Source of the DNA: Chara braunii
Lineage: Eukaryota > Streptophyta > Charophyceae > Charales > Characeae
Assembly: GCA_003427395.1 (NCBI GenBank)
Contig: BFEA01000789.1
Coordinates: forward strand, 543,583-583,356
Direction of reading: 5' to 3'
DNA length: 39,774 nucleotides
A program made the translations under genes and the position numbers. The notes beneath the pieces were generated by a model that was not told where the DNA came from, ran no database searches, and was given only the letters and a program-made list of their open reading frames with translations. Positions 30,500 to 39,774 of this stretch are shown piece by piece (positions within the stretch are counted from its first letter, which is position 1; every line of letters begins with the position of its first letter).

Positions 30500-32442
30500 T
30501 TTCATATAGAGTCAGCAAACAGGTCTAGTACCAAGGTGTCTTTAAACCTATTTATTATCATCCTCAACAAGACCTTTTGCTGAACAACCTTAACTAATTC
30601 ATAAGAACAAAATTTCCTTACTTCCAACACCCCTTGAACTTCCAGATAATATAGAACAACAACTTTCAGTAGAGAGCGAGAAGAAAGATAAACACTATGC
30701 CAGCAACCGAGGTAAGGTTTCACACCTAATGTAAGAAAAATACAATTACAAGCATTTTTCACTTATTTTCAGAATAAGACGAAAAATCAAAATATGATGA
30801 AACGCCAATTGATTACACATTTTATTTTTATGAGTAATACGTTAAATGCTTTCCGAATGTTTAAAACTTTTAATAACGCACCCAATGACATTCCATAAGT
30901 TACAATAGTTAGTTTTTTTTAACGTGATATTACGATCGTAATAGCTGTTGAACAATTTAAGATGGCTCAAAGCTTTTGCAAGTGACTCAACATCTTGCTT
31001 CTCATAACGAACGAAAACAGAGATGCTATCTGCGATACGAAACCCATGGAACAACTTGATGCTCGGACTCCAGCAGATAAAGGAAGAAAATTTCACGACA
31101 ACATATAAAAGATAAGTACGAAACCGAGTTAGTGAACTTACCCATTGGAATACCAACATTCTACTGCAACACTTACCTACTTACTTTGATGAGGGTATTC
31201 TCGAAACCATAAAAATATTAACTTTCATTCTTCCTCACCCTTACCTTTCGTCAATCTTGCTCTTTCTTATGAACTTTCACCACAATACGCCCCCTTTTCG
31301 AAAATCAACAAACCACGGTGAAGCACAAAGATTAACACGATGGAGGAGATTCAAAAACATCTTTTTGAACCACCACTACCTCCAAGCCTGTTTTTACCGA
31401 CCCTGCTTTTCACTGCACACCGAGTTTTGTCAAGTCTGGGGTCCGTGGTGTTTCTTTTCTGGTACTCTTTTATAAAAGAAAAACAAAAGCACGGCCAGAC
31501 TTTAAAAAAATGTCGTACGTAAAAAATAAAAAGACCGGATACCTCTCTGGACGTGATACAAGGTAGATACCTGCCCCAAAGTTGTTGTGTTAGTATGCCC
31601 TTAGTGAAGACTTTACGGAAGGGGTGTTCACGAAAAAAAAGAAAAAGAAAAATCGAAATTGAACTTAGGGCGGGAAAGCGGGTTCATACATTCTTTAAAG
31701 TTGTAATGTGGGCATGCCCTCCTACACCAAGTGTCAACAACCCGTGGACTGCATCGAACCTCACTTGCAAGGCATGGAAAAAAAACAAAACAAAAAAACA
31801 GTAGCAACGACAACTTGAAACTGGCACAATCGTAGTTGTGAGTATTGGGGTGGGCACAACTTCATGCAAGACCTCCCTAGTCTTAGTGTTTTGTTTTTCT
31901 TTTTGCTTTACAAAGGGACTCACAAGACCCAACTACCAAGTCTCCGGCGACCATTGAAAAGTTCAGAAAAAGTGGGAAAACAACCACTTTTTCGATTTTT
32001 TCCAATAGTGGTGGAGGTAGTGGTAATTCAACATCAAATAAAACCCTTACCACTGAATCTTACTAACCCTTCAAACCATTGAGTCGAGATGGCCCACGAG
32101 TTGGGTCATTAGTACATCATAAATTGAAATGGAGATCTCGAGGTTCTTTCCACTGTAACTCACTAATACCATAACCAATTCGTCGACCACTAAGTGTCGA
32201 GCCTTCTGGGTAGGATGAACAAATGAAACACCAATGAGAAAGCAACTTACGTTTAAAAATTCAGTATTCGTTATCAAGCTTAGCTTTATTATTCCATCGC
32301 CCAATCTTACAAAACCATTCCTTTCTAAACTTATCCTAATTCGATCTAAGACAACCCTCTCGAGTGGTGCAGTACGTGAAAAAAATGAATTATTTAAAAA
32401 CAATTTGCTCATCTTTTGCACATAAACCACTTCATAACACAA
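30500..32442 (-). pseudogene. LINE reverse transcriptase relic, minus strand
   Basis: Read right to left. 32442-32071 carries a frame with ERNGFVRLGDG and FVHPTQKARHLVVDELVMV, resembling the RT region before the QxGF-type block. 31159-30842 carries IKLFHGFRIADSISVFVRYE, then SLAKALSHLKLFNSYYDR and LKKTNYCNLW, which resembles the active-site block and the following S-G-L-x-x-N-x-x-K-(S/T) block of L1 RT. The expected Asp pair is not visible (YEKQD in its place). Different sequence from the plus-strand LINE. Moderately supported. Confidence 0.5.
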
Positions 32443-32778
32443 AATCCCTTACGCACAAACCACTGAACAACAAAACAACATTTCACAAACATTATAAACT
32501 ATTGGAGAGCAAGCAAGGTTTACGAGCTTCTTACAACACAATCTCATCCACGAAATGTTAGGAAATGAAATCAATGGAAAAAATGAGATATTTCTTCAAG
32601 TCAACAAAGAGTATTAAACTAGCATCCAGATTGAAAGAGGAGTGATAAAATTTAAATGAGGAGAAAATATACAACTTCATAAATGAAATGGGATGGGAGG
32701 AAGAAAAGCGAATAATCAAGAAATAAATTAATTGGGCTAAGTTTAATATATATATATATCTATATATATATATATATA

Positions 32779-33470
32779 GTTACCAGACCGAACGTACGGA
32801 GACCCCTAAGCTGACCCCCGAACGTTCGGGCGTTCGGGTGCCCGTATGGGGCCCAAACTCGAAGGGGTTCAGACCCCGCAAAAAATTATTTTGGTACCCA
32901 AAAATTATTATTATTGTTTTCTGTTTTTTTTGTAAGTTCTTTATTATGTAAGCTACCTGTCTCTCAATTTTGAAGTCGTTCTGTGGAGTCAAACAATAAT
33001 GAAAACTCGGCAAAGATGGTGGTGTTAAAACTTGCTTTCTCACTTACTAATTTGTATTTTTTCTCTTTTCACTTTTTGTTTTCCATTTATTTCGGGGCAT
33101 GAAAAAAATTATTATTTTTTCAAACTTTATTTTTAGGTTCTCTATTATGTAAGATACATAGGTATAAAATTTCATGGCAAAAAAAAAAAGAAAAATCGCC
33201 AAAGATGGCGGTTTCAAAAACTTGCTTGCCCACGCAATAATTTCTTTCTCATTTTATTTTTTCTTATTTTCATTAATATATATATATTTTTTGTATTTGA
33301 TTTTTATTTCAAATTTGGTAAGGAATTTCGATGTACTGTTGAGGCAAATATTGTTTAGTTTATTCNTTTGGTTCCGCATTCGGCCGAACGTCCGAACGCG
33401 TCGAGAGGGGGTCCCAAATGTTCGGGCGTTCGGGTTCGGGTGTTCGGCCCGTCCTGAACGCCGGCAACCC
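32779..33470. mobile_element. GC-ended element inserted in a TA microsatellite
   Basis: TA repeats flank both sides (about 32746-32778 and 33474-33505). Left end GTTACCAGACCGAACG and the inverse of the right end, GTTGCCGGCGTTCAGGACGG, agree in their first eight positions apart from A/G changes. Both borders carry multiple GTTCGGGCGTTCGGG-type motifs. The AT-rich interior contains a degenerate duplication (AAAGATGGYGGT at about 33013 and 33199). Probably a non-autonomous DNA element with a TA target. Confidence 0.5.
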
Positions 33471-33508
<38 letters not shown>

Positions 33509-34279
33509 TTCATCTACTCAAGGAAATGAGAAATAATAAGCATTGCAAGTTTAACGAGGATCTCCGTCCTTGAAAAAAGTATAAAATAAATCACTTATCA
33601 AACGACTTTTGCACCTAACAATTTGCATCTAACTAACGACTTTCAATCTTCATTGATGTTAAGCACATTGACCAACCTGACAATGTGACACATAACCGCG
33701 ACACCTTAACTGAAGTTAAATCTATACATCTAAATCAAAGCAAATTTTCACACCACTAATTTTTGTTTCAATGGAGATTAACCATTGACAAAATAGTTGT
33801 GGAAAACATGATTCTCAGTTTACCACAATACCTTTTCTCATGCATGAGAAAAGACTTAAATAAAAAAACCCAACTTCCACAGCAACAACTATATATGAGA
33901 GCAATATTGCTTTGAGAATCTACCAAAACAAATTTCAATGCAAATACTCATGGAAAAAAAATGATAGAAGTGAAGCGCAAACAAGATTCATCCCTTAAAC
34001 AACTTTTGAAAAAATGCAGCTGGTCGGTGCAAGAATCCGAGACCACAAAAATGAATCAAAACACTGTTTAAACCAGCAATACCTTTTCCCACTTAGAAAT
34101 TAAATATGGGTTGATATATTTGGAAGCCAATGTGGAAAGGGCCGCCGTTGATAGATGTCATCGACGACCTATTCTTTTGTTCCGGCCTGGAATTTTCGTT
34201 CGCGATCGATATATGGAAGAGATACTGGTGGTTTAAGAATCTTCGAACGCTTGCACAAAATTCAAAATTCGTAATAAGC

Positions 34280-34952
34280 TTAAACCACCGGTCCTCCTGA
34301 CATCAAAAAACCTAAGGGGTACCGGTAGCGCCGTTTCTCAACGGGTATCGGTAGTACAATGTGGGAAACCGGTCCTCCTAACGTCAGAAAACCTCAGGGG
34401 TACCGGTAGCGCCGTTTCACGACGGGTGGGCCTCCGTACGAAATTTGCGACAAAAATAAAAAATAAACCAAATCGACGCGGCGAATATTTCACCGTCAAA
34501 ATGATTTTTTCCCCCCTGATATTTTTCCCTTTAGAGATCACGACCTAATCTACGAACCATCAAATTTTTAAACACTTTGATGGTTTTTTCTGAGCACAAA
34601 AAATCGGCGAAGTTGCCGCTTGCAAAATGGCGGGATTCTACCCGTCCGTATGAAATTCGTGACAAAAAGTCAAAAATAATTTCAAATAAACCAAATCGGC
34701 GCGGCAAATATTTCACCGTCAAAATGATTTTTTTTTTTTTTTGCCCTGAAAGATCACGACCTAATCTTCGGATCCTCAAATTTTCAGACATTTTGTTGGT
34801 TTTTTCTCAACACAAAAATTCGGCAAAGTTGCCACTTGCAAAATGGCGAGATTGGACCCGTCGATCTCCGTACGGTCGCCGCCCCTCTGTACAACCCGGC
34901 CCTAACTCACAAGGACTAGGGGTTTTCGGTGGCGGGGGGACCGGTGGTTTAA
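34280..34952. mobile_element. Family F TTAA-flanked inverted-repeat element
   Basis: TTAAACCACCGGTCC at 34280-34294 is an exact inverted copy of 34938-34952. Reading TTAA as the target site leaves ACCACCGGTCC ends. The interior is two tandem duplications: 81 bp (34288 and 34369, with GGGGTACCGGTAGCGCCGTT) and about 217 bp (starting about 34430 and 34648, with ATATTTCACCGTCAAAATGA). No transposase. An extra inverted end (ACTGGTGGTTTAAG) lies at 34223-34236, and another end at 14599. Confidence 0.75.
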
Positions 34953-35070
34953 CTAGATAATTCCAACAGTCGAGTGGAAGCGAAGTAAGAATAACGAGGA
35001 GTAAACAAACAAAGAATTAAAAAAGTTTCAAAACCTATCTAGAAATTGCAATGAAATTACATCGGTAATT

Positions 35071-35143
35071 CCTGCGTAGTATCGTGTTCGCGTTCGGAGG
35101 CGTGAACGTGGAGGGGCGCAAACACATCGTTGTGCTACGCAGG
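35071..35143. mobile_element. Short palindromic foldback
   Basis: CCTGCGTAGTATCGTGTTCG and the facing arm ending CTACGCAGG, with inner GGAGGCGTGAACGTGGAG, form an imperfect hairpin of about 73 nt. Much more GC-rich than its flanks. Confidence 0.65.
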
Positions 35144-35439
35144 CTATTTCATTCTCTTGACTCGTTCTTTATTTATGGGACATCTATGCCAATATTTGTT
35201 TTCCCCATCTCTAAAATTCAATAATACACTAAACAAATTAATAAAAAAATTATCGTTCCGCAACAAATCTTCTCATACCATAGGCATATTAGGATAATTA
35301 CATGCTAATGCGGCAACAGGATCTCAACCACTGGTATAAAATGCTTCATTCCCCACTCACACTCCACCTGAAAATCAATGGGAAGAAAGAACACTGATTT
35401 TTGACATTTAACTGAAGCGTTAGGCAGCGAAGAGTAAGC

Positions 35440-36130
35440 GGTAAGCTCAAATTTGAGAGCAGTGAGTGACCGAGAGGAACTCTCTGAACAGCAAATACCT
35501 TGCAATAAGGCACCAGCAAGTGCTTTTACTTTGCACTCGAGGCCGAAGTTATCGACTATTACACAGATTTGTGGGATTGATGGGCTGAGATTTTTTTGTT
35601 TTCTCATAAGGACAGGAATGGTTACTTATCTGCATTTCTGCCATGCATCTACTGATATAAGGGAGAGGACTGCATTTAAAAAAAAACTGTAGTACTTCAT
35701 TCCAGATTGTGAACAGACCATGATTATCGGCGATTGGAACTTGTGTCTTGATTTGTCTCTCTATCATCCTGATGCATCTTTGTCGAGAGATAGGACAACC
35801 CTTAACTCATGTCTGATCTTGATGTCAGTAATCCAATCGATCAACACCTCTAGACAAGGAAGGATGTACATGGTTTTCAAACAATAAGAAGGGGTGTGGA
35901 AGTATCAGACGATGCGTTAACTTCATTCTGTTTTCGTCACTAATGTGGGAAACGGTTTCATCGATCAGGGAGTACGGTCACCCTTTATTTACAGTGACGT
36001 CTTCGAGAGTTAGTGCAGCGAAGTGTATATTCCAAGCGTTTTGTGCATCGGACAACTCTCGCGGAACTACCAAAATATTTTGAGAGTCTAGAGTAATGCA
36101 GCGAGGGCCATCATCATCGAAGTGACGGCC
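35440..36130 (+). pseudogene. LINE endonuclease fragment, second copy
   Basis: Same lineage as the 21.7-kb endonuclease: LEAEVIDYYTDLWD at about 35536-35577 matches LEAEIVDYCVDLW there. The catalytic motif is GDWN at 35729-35740 with the Asp intact, unlike the first copy. Downstream blocks for the C-terminal endonuclease half (WFSNNKKGCGSIRR at about 35874, LFSSLMWETVSSIREYGHP at about 35932) lie in another frame. No RT follows, so this is an internal fragment. Confidence 0.7.
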
Positions 36131-36249
36131 ACCGGGTAATTCAATACATTCACAGGTCCAACATTATTTGAACTTGGGTCTGTATCTCAACAGTTGAACA
36201 GTTCTAGGGAGTACCAACTGAACTATGCTGGTTGGTTCAAGTTTTCTCT

Positions 36250-36291
<42 letters not shown>

Positions 36292-36770
36292 GCCTGAACT
36301 GATGCTAGAGGTGCTGGTAAGAGCAGTCACCTCTAGCACTGCCTGGGAGGCTCCATCTATTGGTGAGGAGCAGCACCTGCTGGAAAGCCGGTCCAGCGTC
36401 CTGAACATTGTTGTTGTTTGTGTGACTAAACATACATTTGTAAATGACTGCAAGTGGTAATATACCCAGATCTCCCAGCTGTTATTAGGAGAGTCAGTGA
36501 CCTATTCTAAAATTCTAAGAATGTTCTCTACACCCCATTCATCTAGTTGACAGTCTGTTGTTGTTGCAATTTGTTTAAACAGAGATGTACTTATAATGAT
36601 ATTGAGCTGCTAGTGCCTTCTCTAATGATCGGAGTTTAGCGTTTAGCTGTTGGAAGTACACAGCAACCTGAGTTGCTTGCCTGCTGGCAGTCTTAGCAAG
36701 ACTCTGCAAGAGAAATTTTCCTTTTCCAAACCTTCCTTTTCCTTTCTTGGTTTTCAGAATCTTGCAACTA
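36131..36770. other. Unassigned stretch with a T35 run
   Basis: T35 at 36252-36286. Just after it TGCTAGAGGTG (36303) and CACCTCTAGCA (36329) form a perfect 11-bp inverted repeat. No gene recognised. Confidence 0.5.
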
Positions 36771-36891
36771 GGGGCATATTCGCACTATCACTGTTTTACG
36801 TATTTCTGGACGGAATTGCGGCCAGATGCATACAGGACCGGCTGTAAATGCGGTCAGATCCATTTAAGATAGTGCTAGTGTGAGTACGCCC
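36771..36891. mobile_element. Family J modular MITE, copy J3, with TA flanks
   Basis: Left end GGGGCATATTCGCACTATC and right end GATAGTGCTAGTGTGAGTAC with GCCC are imperfect inverted ends, directly flanked by TA on both sides (36769-36770 and 36892-36893). The interior repeats the module GAATTGCGGCCAGATGCAT / GTAAATGCGGTCAGATCCAT. Best-bounded copy of the family. TA duplication fits Tc1/mariner-type (Stowaway-like) elements. Confidence 0.65.
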
Positions 36892-36965
36892 TAACAAAAG
36901 GAAAAAAAAACCGAAAAAAATGAATCTTGCAAGTAACTTGGCACACACAAGCACATTGATCGAAA

Positions 36966-37107
36966 GGTCCCCCACTAGCAAAAGAGGATTAGATTGAACG
37001 CCTGAATGTCTGGTGCAGAAAATTGCGACTGATCTGCTTTTCTGCGTCTCCACAAGAAGCATGTCCAGATGCAGGTGACTTATTCAATCGTCTCTGCTAG
37101 TGGGACC
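36966..37107. mobile_element. Family G MITE, copy G2
   Basis: GGTCCCCCACTAGCAAAAGA on the left and CTCTGCTAGTGGGACC on the right are inverted ends. The interior shares GATCTGCTTTTCTGCRT-like and CATGTCCAGAT blocks with G1. It is followed by CTTGCCCC, as in G1 and H1, so the element end may extend into that sequence. Confidence 0.75.
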
Positions 37108-37516
37108 TTGCCCCGGGTGGCACTCCCTACAGGGACGTCAGGGGTTGGACTTATGCTCTTTTCTTTATGCAAATCGAGCGGTCGAATTCGATTCATTCCT
37201 CCATTTTCGTCAAGCCAAGGAGCTGTTTCTGCAGGGTAACAAACTGATTCCCCTCCTCGTCCTCCGCCTCCTCCTCCTTATCCTCCTCCAAGTCCTCATC
37301 CTCCTCTCCTCCCCCAGGCCCCGTCCTCCAGACACGCACACACTGGCATGCTGAGGGCCTCCAACACCGGGCTATGTCCGAGGGACAGCCGTCAGCCGCC
37401 CAGACCCTTTGCCAAGGCCCTCCAGCCGATTATAGGGCCCTAGAGAGTAGGTTCCCCCTGGAGAGTAGGTTCCCCCCGAAAAACTGGCATGTGTGTTTTC
37501 TATGTTCTGAGTCCAG

Positions 37517-37518
<2 letters not shown>
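37108..37518. other. Unassigned stretch with pyrimidine-rich minisatellite
   Basis: CTCCTCCT-type pyrimidine run at about 37255-37315 and a short duplication GAGAGTAGGTTCCCCC at 37443 and 37460. No gene recognised. Confidence 0.5.
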
Positions 37519-37583
<65 letters not shown>

Positions 37584-37600
37584 TGTGTGTGTGCGTGTGT
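37519..37600. repeat. (GT)n microsatellite
   Basis: About 82 nt of GT with a few GC interruptions. Confidence 0.97.
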
Positions 37601-37859
37601 TGACCCCAGATTCCGTCTCATCCATAACGAAAAAGTATAGATAGGCAATATAATAGAAAATGCAAGGTTGGCCAAGTTTCTGTGGTTCAGCGCCAAGTGC
37701 CCACACCTGTCTGCCGCCAAAGGGGCACACTTGCACATACACATAAGTATACATATGTGTTTCAAGACATAAGGGTATGGAGGACAGAAGGCACCTTACC
37801 TAGGACAGAAGACTACTCCAGCAAGAAGGCAGTGTGTGCGTGTTACATGCTGCGCCTGC

Positions 37860-38160
37860 AACAGGCTGCACGGGCCCCCTTTCAGGCCAAAAGCCTGAAA
37901 ACAAGGGCCTACAGGCCCTGTGTCGTTTCAGCCTGAAAGCCTGAAAACAAGGGCCTACAGGCCCTGTGTCGTTTCAGGCTAAATCAGGGCCTTTCCGGCC
38001 CTGTGTCGTTTCAGGCTAAATCAGGGCCTTTCCGGCCCTGAGTATTTTCAGCCTGAAACTGAGGGCCATTTTCAGGCCCTCATCAGTCCGACCTGCCCTG
38101 AAACTCAGGCAACAAACCAGGGTTTTAGCACAGGCCATTTCAGGCCTGTTTTCAAGACAA
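37860..38160. repeat. Array of palindromic modules
   Basis: GGGCCT starts at 37905, 37951, 37987 and 38024, each within a short perfect hairpin (AGGGCCT-AC-AGGCCCT twice; CAGGGCC-TTTCC-GGCCCTG twice) and each followed by a GTRTCGTTTCAG-like tail. Further stems include TTTCAGGC / GCCTGAAA at 37880-37900 and TGAGGGCC / GGCCCTCA near 38060-38082. Roughly every 40 nt contains a stem. Confidence 0.85.
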
Positions 38161-38246
38161 CCCCTGGTTGAGCTTCAACGCCAGGGTCTGGCACGTTTCG
38201 GCATTGGCAAGAGCAGCCTCCTGGATGGGCCAGCACTATATAGGAC

Positions 38247-38284
38247 CTGTCTCTTATACACATCTAGATGTGTATAAGAGACAG
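38247..38284. other. Illumina Nextera mate-pair junction adapter (assembly artefact)
   Basis: CTGTCTCTTATACACATCT (38247-38265) is followed at once by its exact reverse complement (38266-38284). This is the Tn5 mosaic-end junction formed when mate-pair fragments are circularised. It is not genomic. Sequence on the two sides may come from sites kilobases apart, so continuity across 38.25 kb is not established. Confidence 0.98.
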
Positions 38285-38916
38285 CTGCAGCACAGCGCCA
38301 TCTTCACAGGTTAGTACCTGGCACATTAGAGAGGGAGAGTTCTTCTTCCTCTTCTCAGTCCACCATCTCCCTCTCACCCTCTCGCGACCTGACTTCACTG
38401 CATCAGCAGACTACGAGAGAAAGAGAGAGCTTGGGGACATTTGGATCCAGACTCGACATTTGGGCTTCAGACATTTTGACGAGGGATTATTTGGGACTTG
38501 TGGCAAAGACTTGGTGTTGACGACATTCCCATCTCTCTCCCTCTTCTTCGTCTGTTCCCCTCCTCTTCGTCTGTTCATGATCAGGGCCTGGCGCCTTCTT
38601 CCTGTGTATAGTGCCAGGTCTCCTCACACCTTGTGATGAGAATGATGTATGTTTAGCCTGCGTTGCAATATTGATTGGGCTAGTCATTGATACTCTAGCA
38701 TTCTGCTATGTTATCTTGCACTACGTGATAGAGGTCAGTCTCGGCCAGGTCAGGACTTGTATCTAAGTCTTCCGTGCGCTATAAAGCACCATTTTGTATG
38801 TATCAGAATGTACACTGCTTGTTCAGATTTCACTTGCACTGCATTGTCCATTCAGCCCTTTTTATCACATTGCGGATCCTCGGTTATTATGTACATCGCC
38901 CAACCGGGCATGTAAC

Positions 38917-38919
<3 letters not shown>
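38285..38919. other. Unassigned stretch right of the adapter
   Basis: Pyrimidine-rich at 38330-38400 and 38530-38580. CTATAAAG at about 38780 could be a TATA box, perhaps of an LTR, but no paired LTR is visible. The open frame starting inside the adapter is artefactual. Confidence 0.4.

Positions 38920-38995
<76 letters not shown>
38920..38995. repeat. (GT)n microsatellite
   Basis: Uninterrupted GT/TG run of about 76 nt. Confidence 0.98.
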
Positions 38996-38998
<3 letters not shown>

Positions 38999-39392
38999 AG
39001 ATACAACAGCCCCAATTCCAACCAGGTGACTAGATTCAGAATCAAAGCAGTCTTTATCCTATTGCAGACAACGAGAGCATTTGAGATGTCCAACATATTA
39101 AAGCAATTTTATAATTAGACAGTTTTTTGGTTGTTGTTGGGGTAACCCTTTCATTGTTCTTGCAGCTCCCCTTTTACTGTGCCTCTTACGCGCAAGGCTG
39201 CCCACGTTGACTGTGGTTGAGCGGCAGATGCCCACATCCCCCTGTGACTCCACGGCCCACTTGCACGTTATTTCAGGAGGCAGAGTAAAAGGGAAGGTAT
39301 GCTCCTGTGGATCTTCAGCTTATACACCCTTTGCGTCCATCCTTCATCTTCATACTTCCGTTCACTTCATTTCTGATCTTCATATCGTCTAT
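38996..39392. other. Unassigned stretch before the minus-strand LTR
   Basis: No gene recognised. If the adjacent LTR were a 5' LTR, this would be its leader, but no Met-tRNA primer-binding site is seen next to the LTR end. Confidence 0.4.
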
Positions 39393-39774
39393 TGCAAGGA
39401 ACATGAATATGGACGAAGCACAGAAATCCAGAATGCAAAATAGCACTGAAGTCCAAGTAGTCAAAGCCAGAGCAGATAGCACAATGGAACCGAGCAACCA
39501 TCCAATTGAGAATGATACAGAAGAATCGTGAGTCAATGTCCATGCCCAACAGGGCAACACACCAACAGCATAACCCAATGTAGCTCTCTCTTATGAATGG
39601 CGCCAGGCGCCTTATCTACTCTTCAGACTAAGCCTACAACTACAGCAATGAAAGCAACCAGACAACTTGACTACCAGCGAGTGATGATGTCAACACCAAT
39701 GCCGACCTCCACCTCCACCAGGTACGTGTCCTCTTCACCCACACTCTCCCTTGTTACCCACACAGCGCCCTTCA
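39393..39774 (-). repeat. Divergent minus-strand LTR of the gypsy lineage, cut by the window edge
   Basis: Read on the minus strand, blocks match the 3' half of the 2.4/10.4-kb LTRs in order: GTGACGAG-like then ACGTACCTGGTG, GTCGGC, GTTGACA, a GGCGCCTGGCGCC / GGGCGCTGGGCGCC block, GTGTTG, GACATTG-CTCA, TTGGATGGTTGCTCGG, GCTTTGACTACTTGGACTTC, and the terminal CATATTCATGTTCCTTGCA. Much more diverged than the two LTRs are from each other. After its CA end there is no TGGTATCAGAGC, so it is a 3' LTR, a solo LTR, or uses another primer. Confidence 0.75.

Noticed and set aside
38268-38636. 122-residue open frame starting MCIRDS
   Set aside because: Its start is translated adapter sequence.
39315-39578. 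Hydrophobic minus-strand open frame
   Set aside because: It lies across the divergent LTR end, and the matching LTRs elsewhere do not preserve it.

Overview
This is a eukaryotic, gene-poor window made almost entirely of decayed transposable elements and simple repeats. I see no intact host gene, no rRNA or tRNA gene and no CRISPR array. The primer-binding site for initiator Met-tRNA, a Ty3/gypsy chromovirus, plant-type L1 LINE fragments and many short inverted-repeat elements point to a plant or charophyte alga. The pol protein resembles repeat proteins I remember from the large, repeat-rich genome of Chara braunii, but that assignment is inference and was not searched.

Layout. 0-2.4 kb: microsatellites, an 85-bp tandem duplication and tRNA-like (SINE-like) repeats. 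2.44-11.28 kb: one nearly full-length Ty3/gypsy element, with 5' LTR, primer-binding site, long leader, gag, protease, RT, RNase H, integrase, chromodomain and 3' LTR. It is dead: seven in-frame stops, several frameshifts and a 71-bp internal duplication. 11.3-19.0 kb: a dense mosaic of small inverted-repeat elements, which I group by eye into families A-J. This part includes an assembly gap, a 63-nt poly-G run, a tandem G-box (CACGTG) array and GT/AG microsatellites. 19.6-28.7 kb: an old plus-strand LINE with ORF1 zinc knuckle, endonuclease, RT and C-terminal remains, split by about 3.3 kb of AT-rich sequence. 28.7-35 kb: AT-rich, with SINE-like pieces, a minus-strand LINE RT relic, a 0.7-kb GC-ended element inside a TA repeat, and a TTAA-flanked inverted-repeat element. 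35.4-36.1 kb: a second endonuclease fragment of the first LINE lineage. 36.2-39.8 kb: more MITE copies, an array of palindromes, an Illumina Nextera junction adapter left in the assembly, and a divergent minus-strand LTR related to the 2.4-11.3 kb element and cut by the window edge.

How the parts relate. Nothing forms a host pathway. The gypsy element and the LINE supplied the coding sequence. The MITE-like families are non-autonomous: they carry only terminal inverted repeats and internal tandem modules, and no transposase that could move them is visible here. The most useful points for follow-up are the adapter-marked chimeric join at 38.25 kb, the slippery-site plus hairpin signal at the gag-pol junction, and the modular inverted-repeat families that recur across the window.
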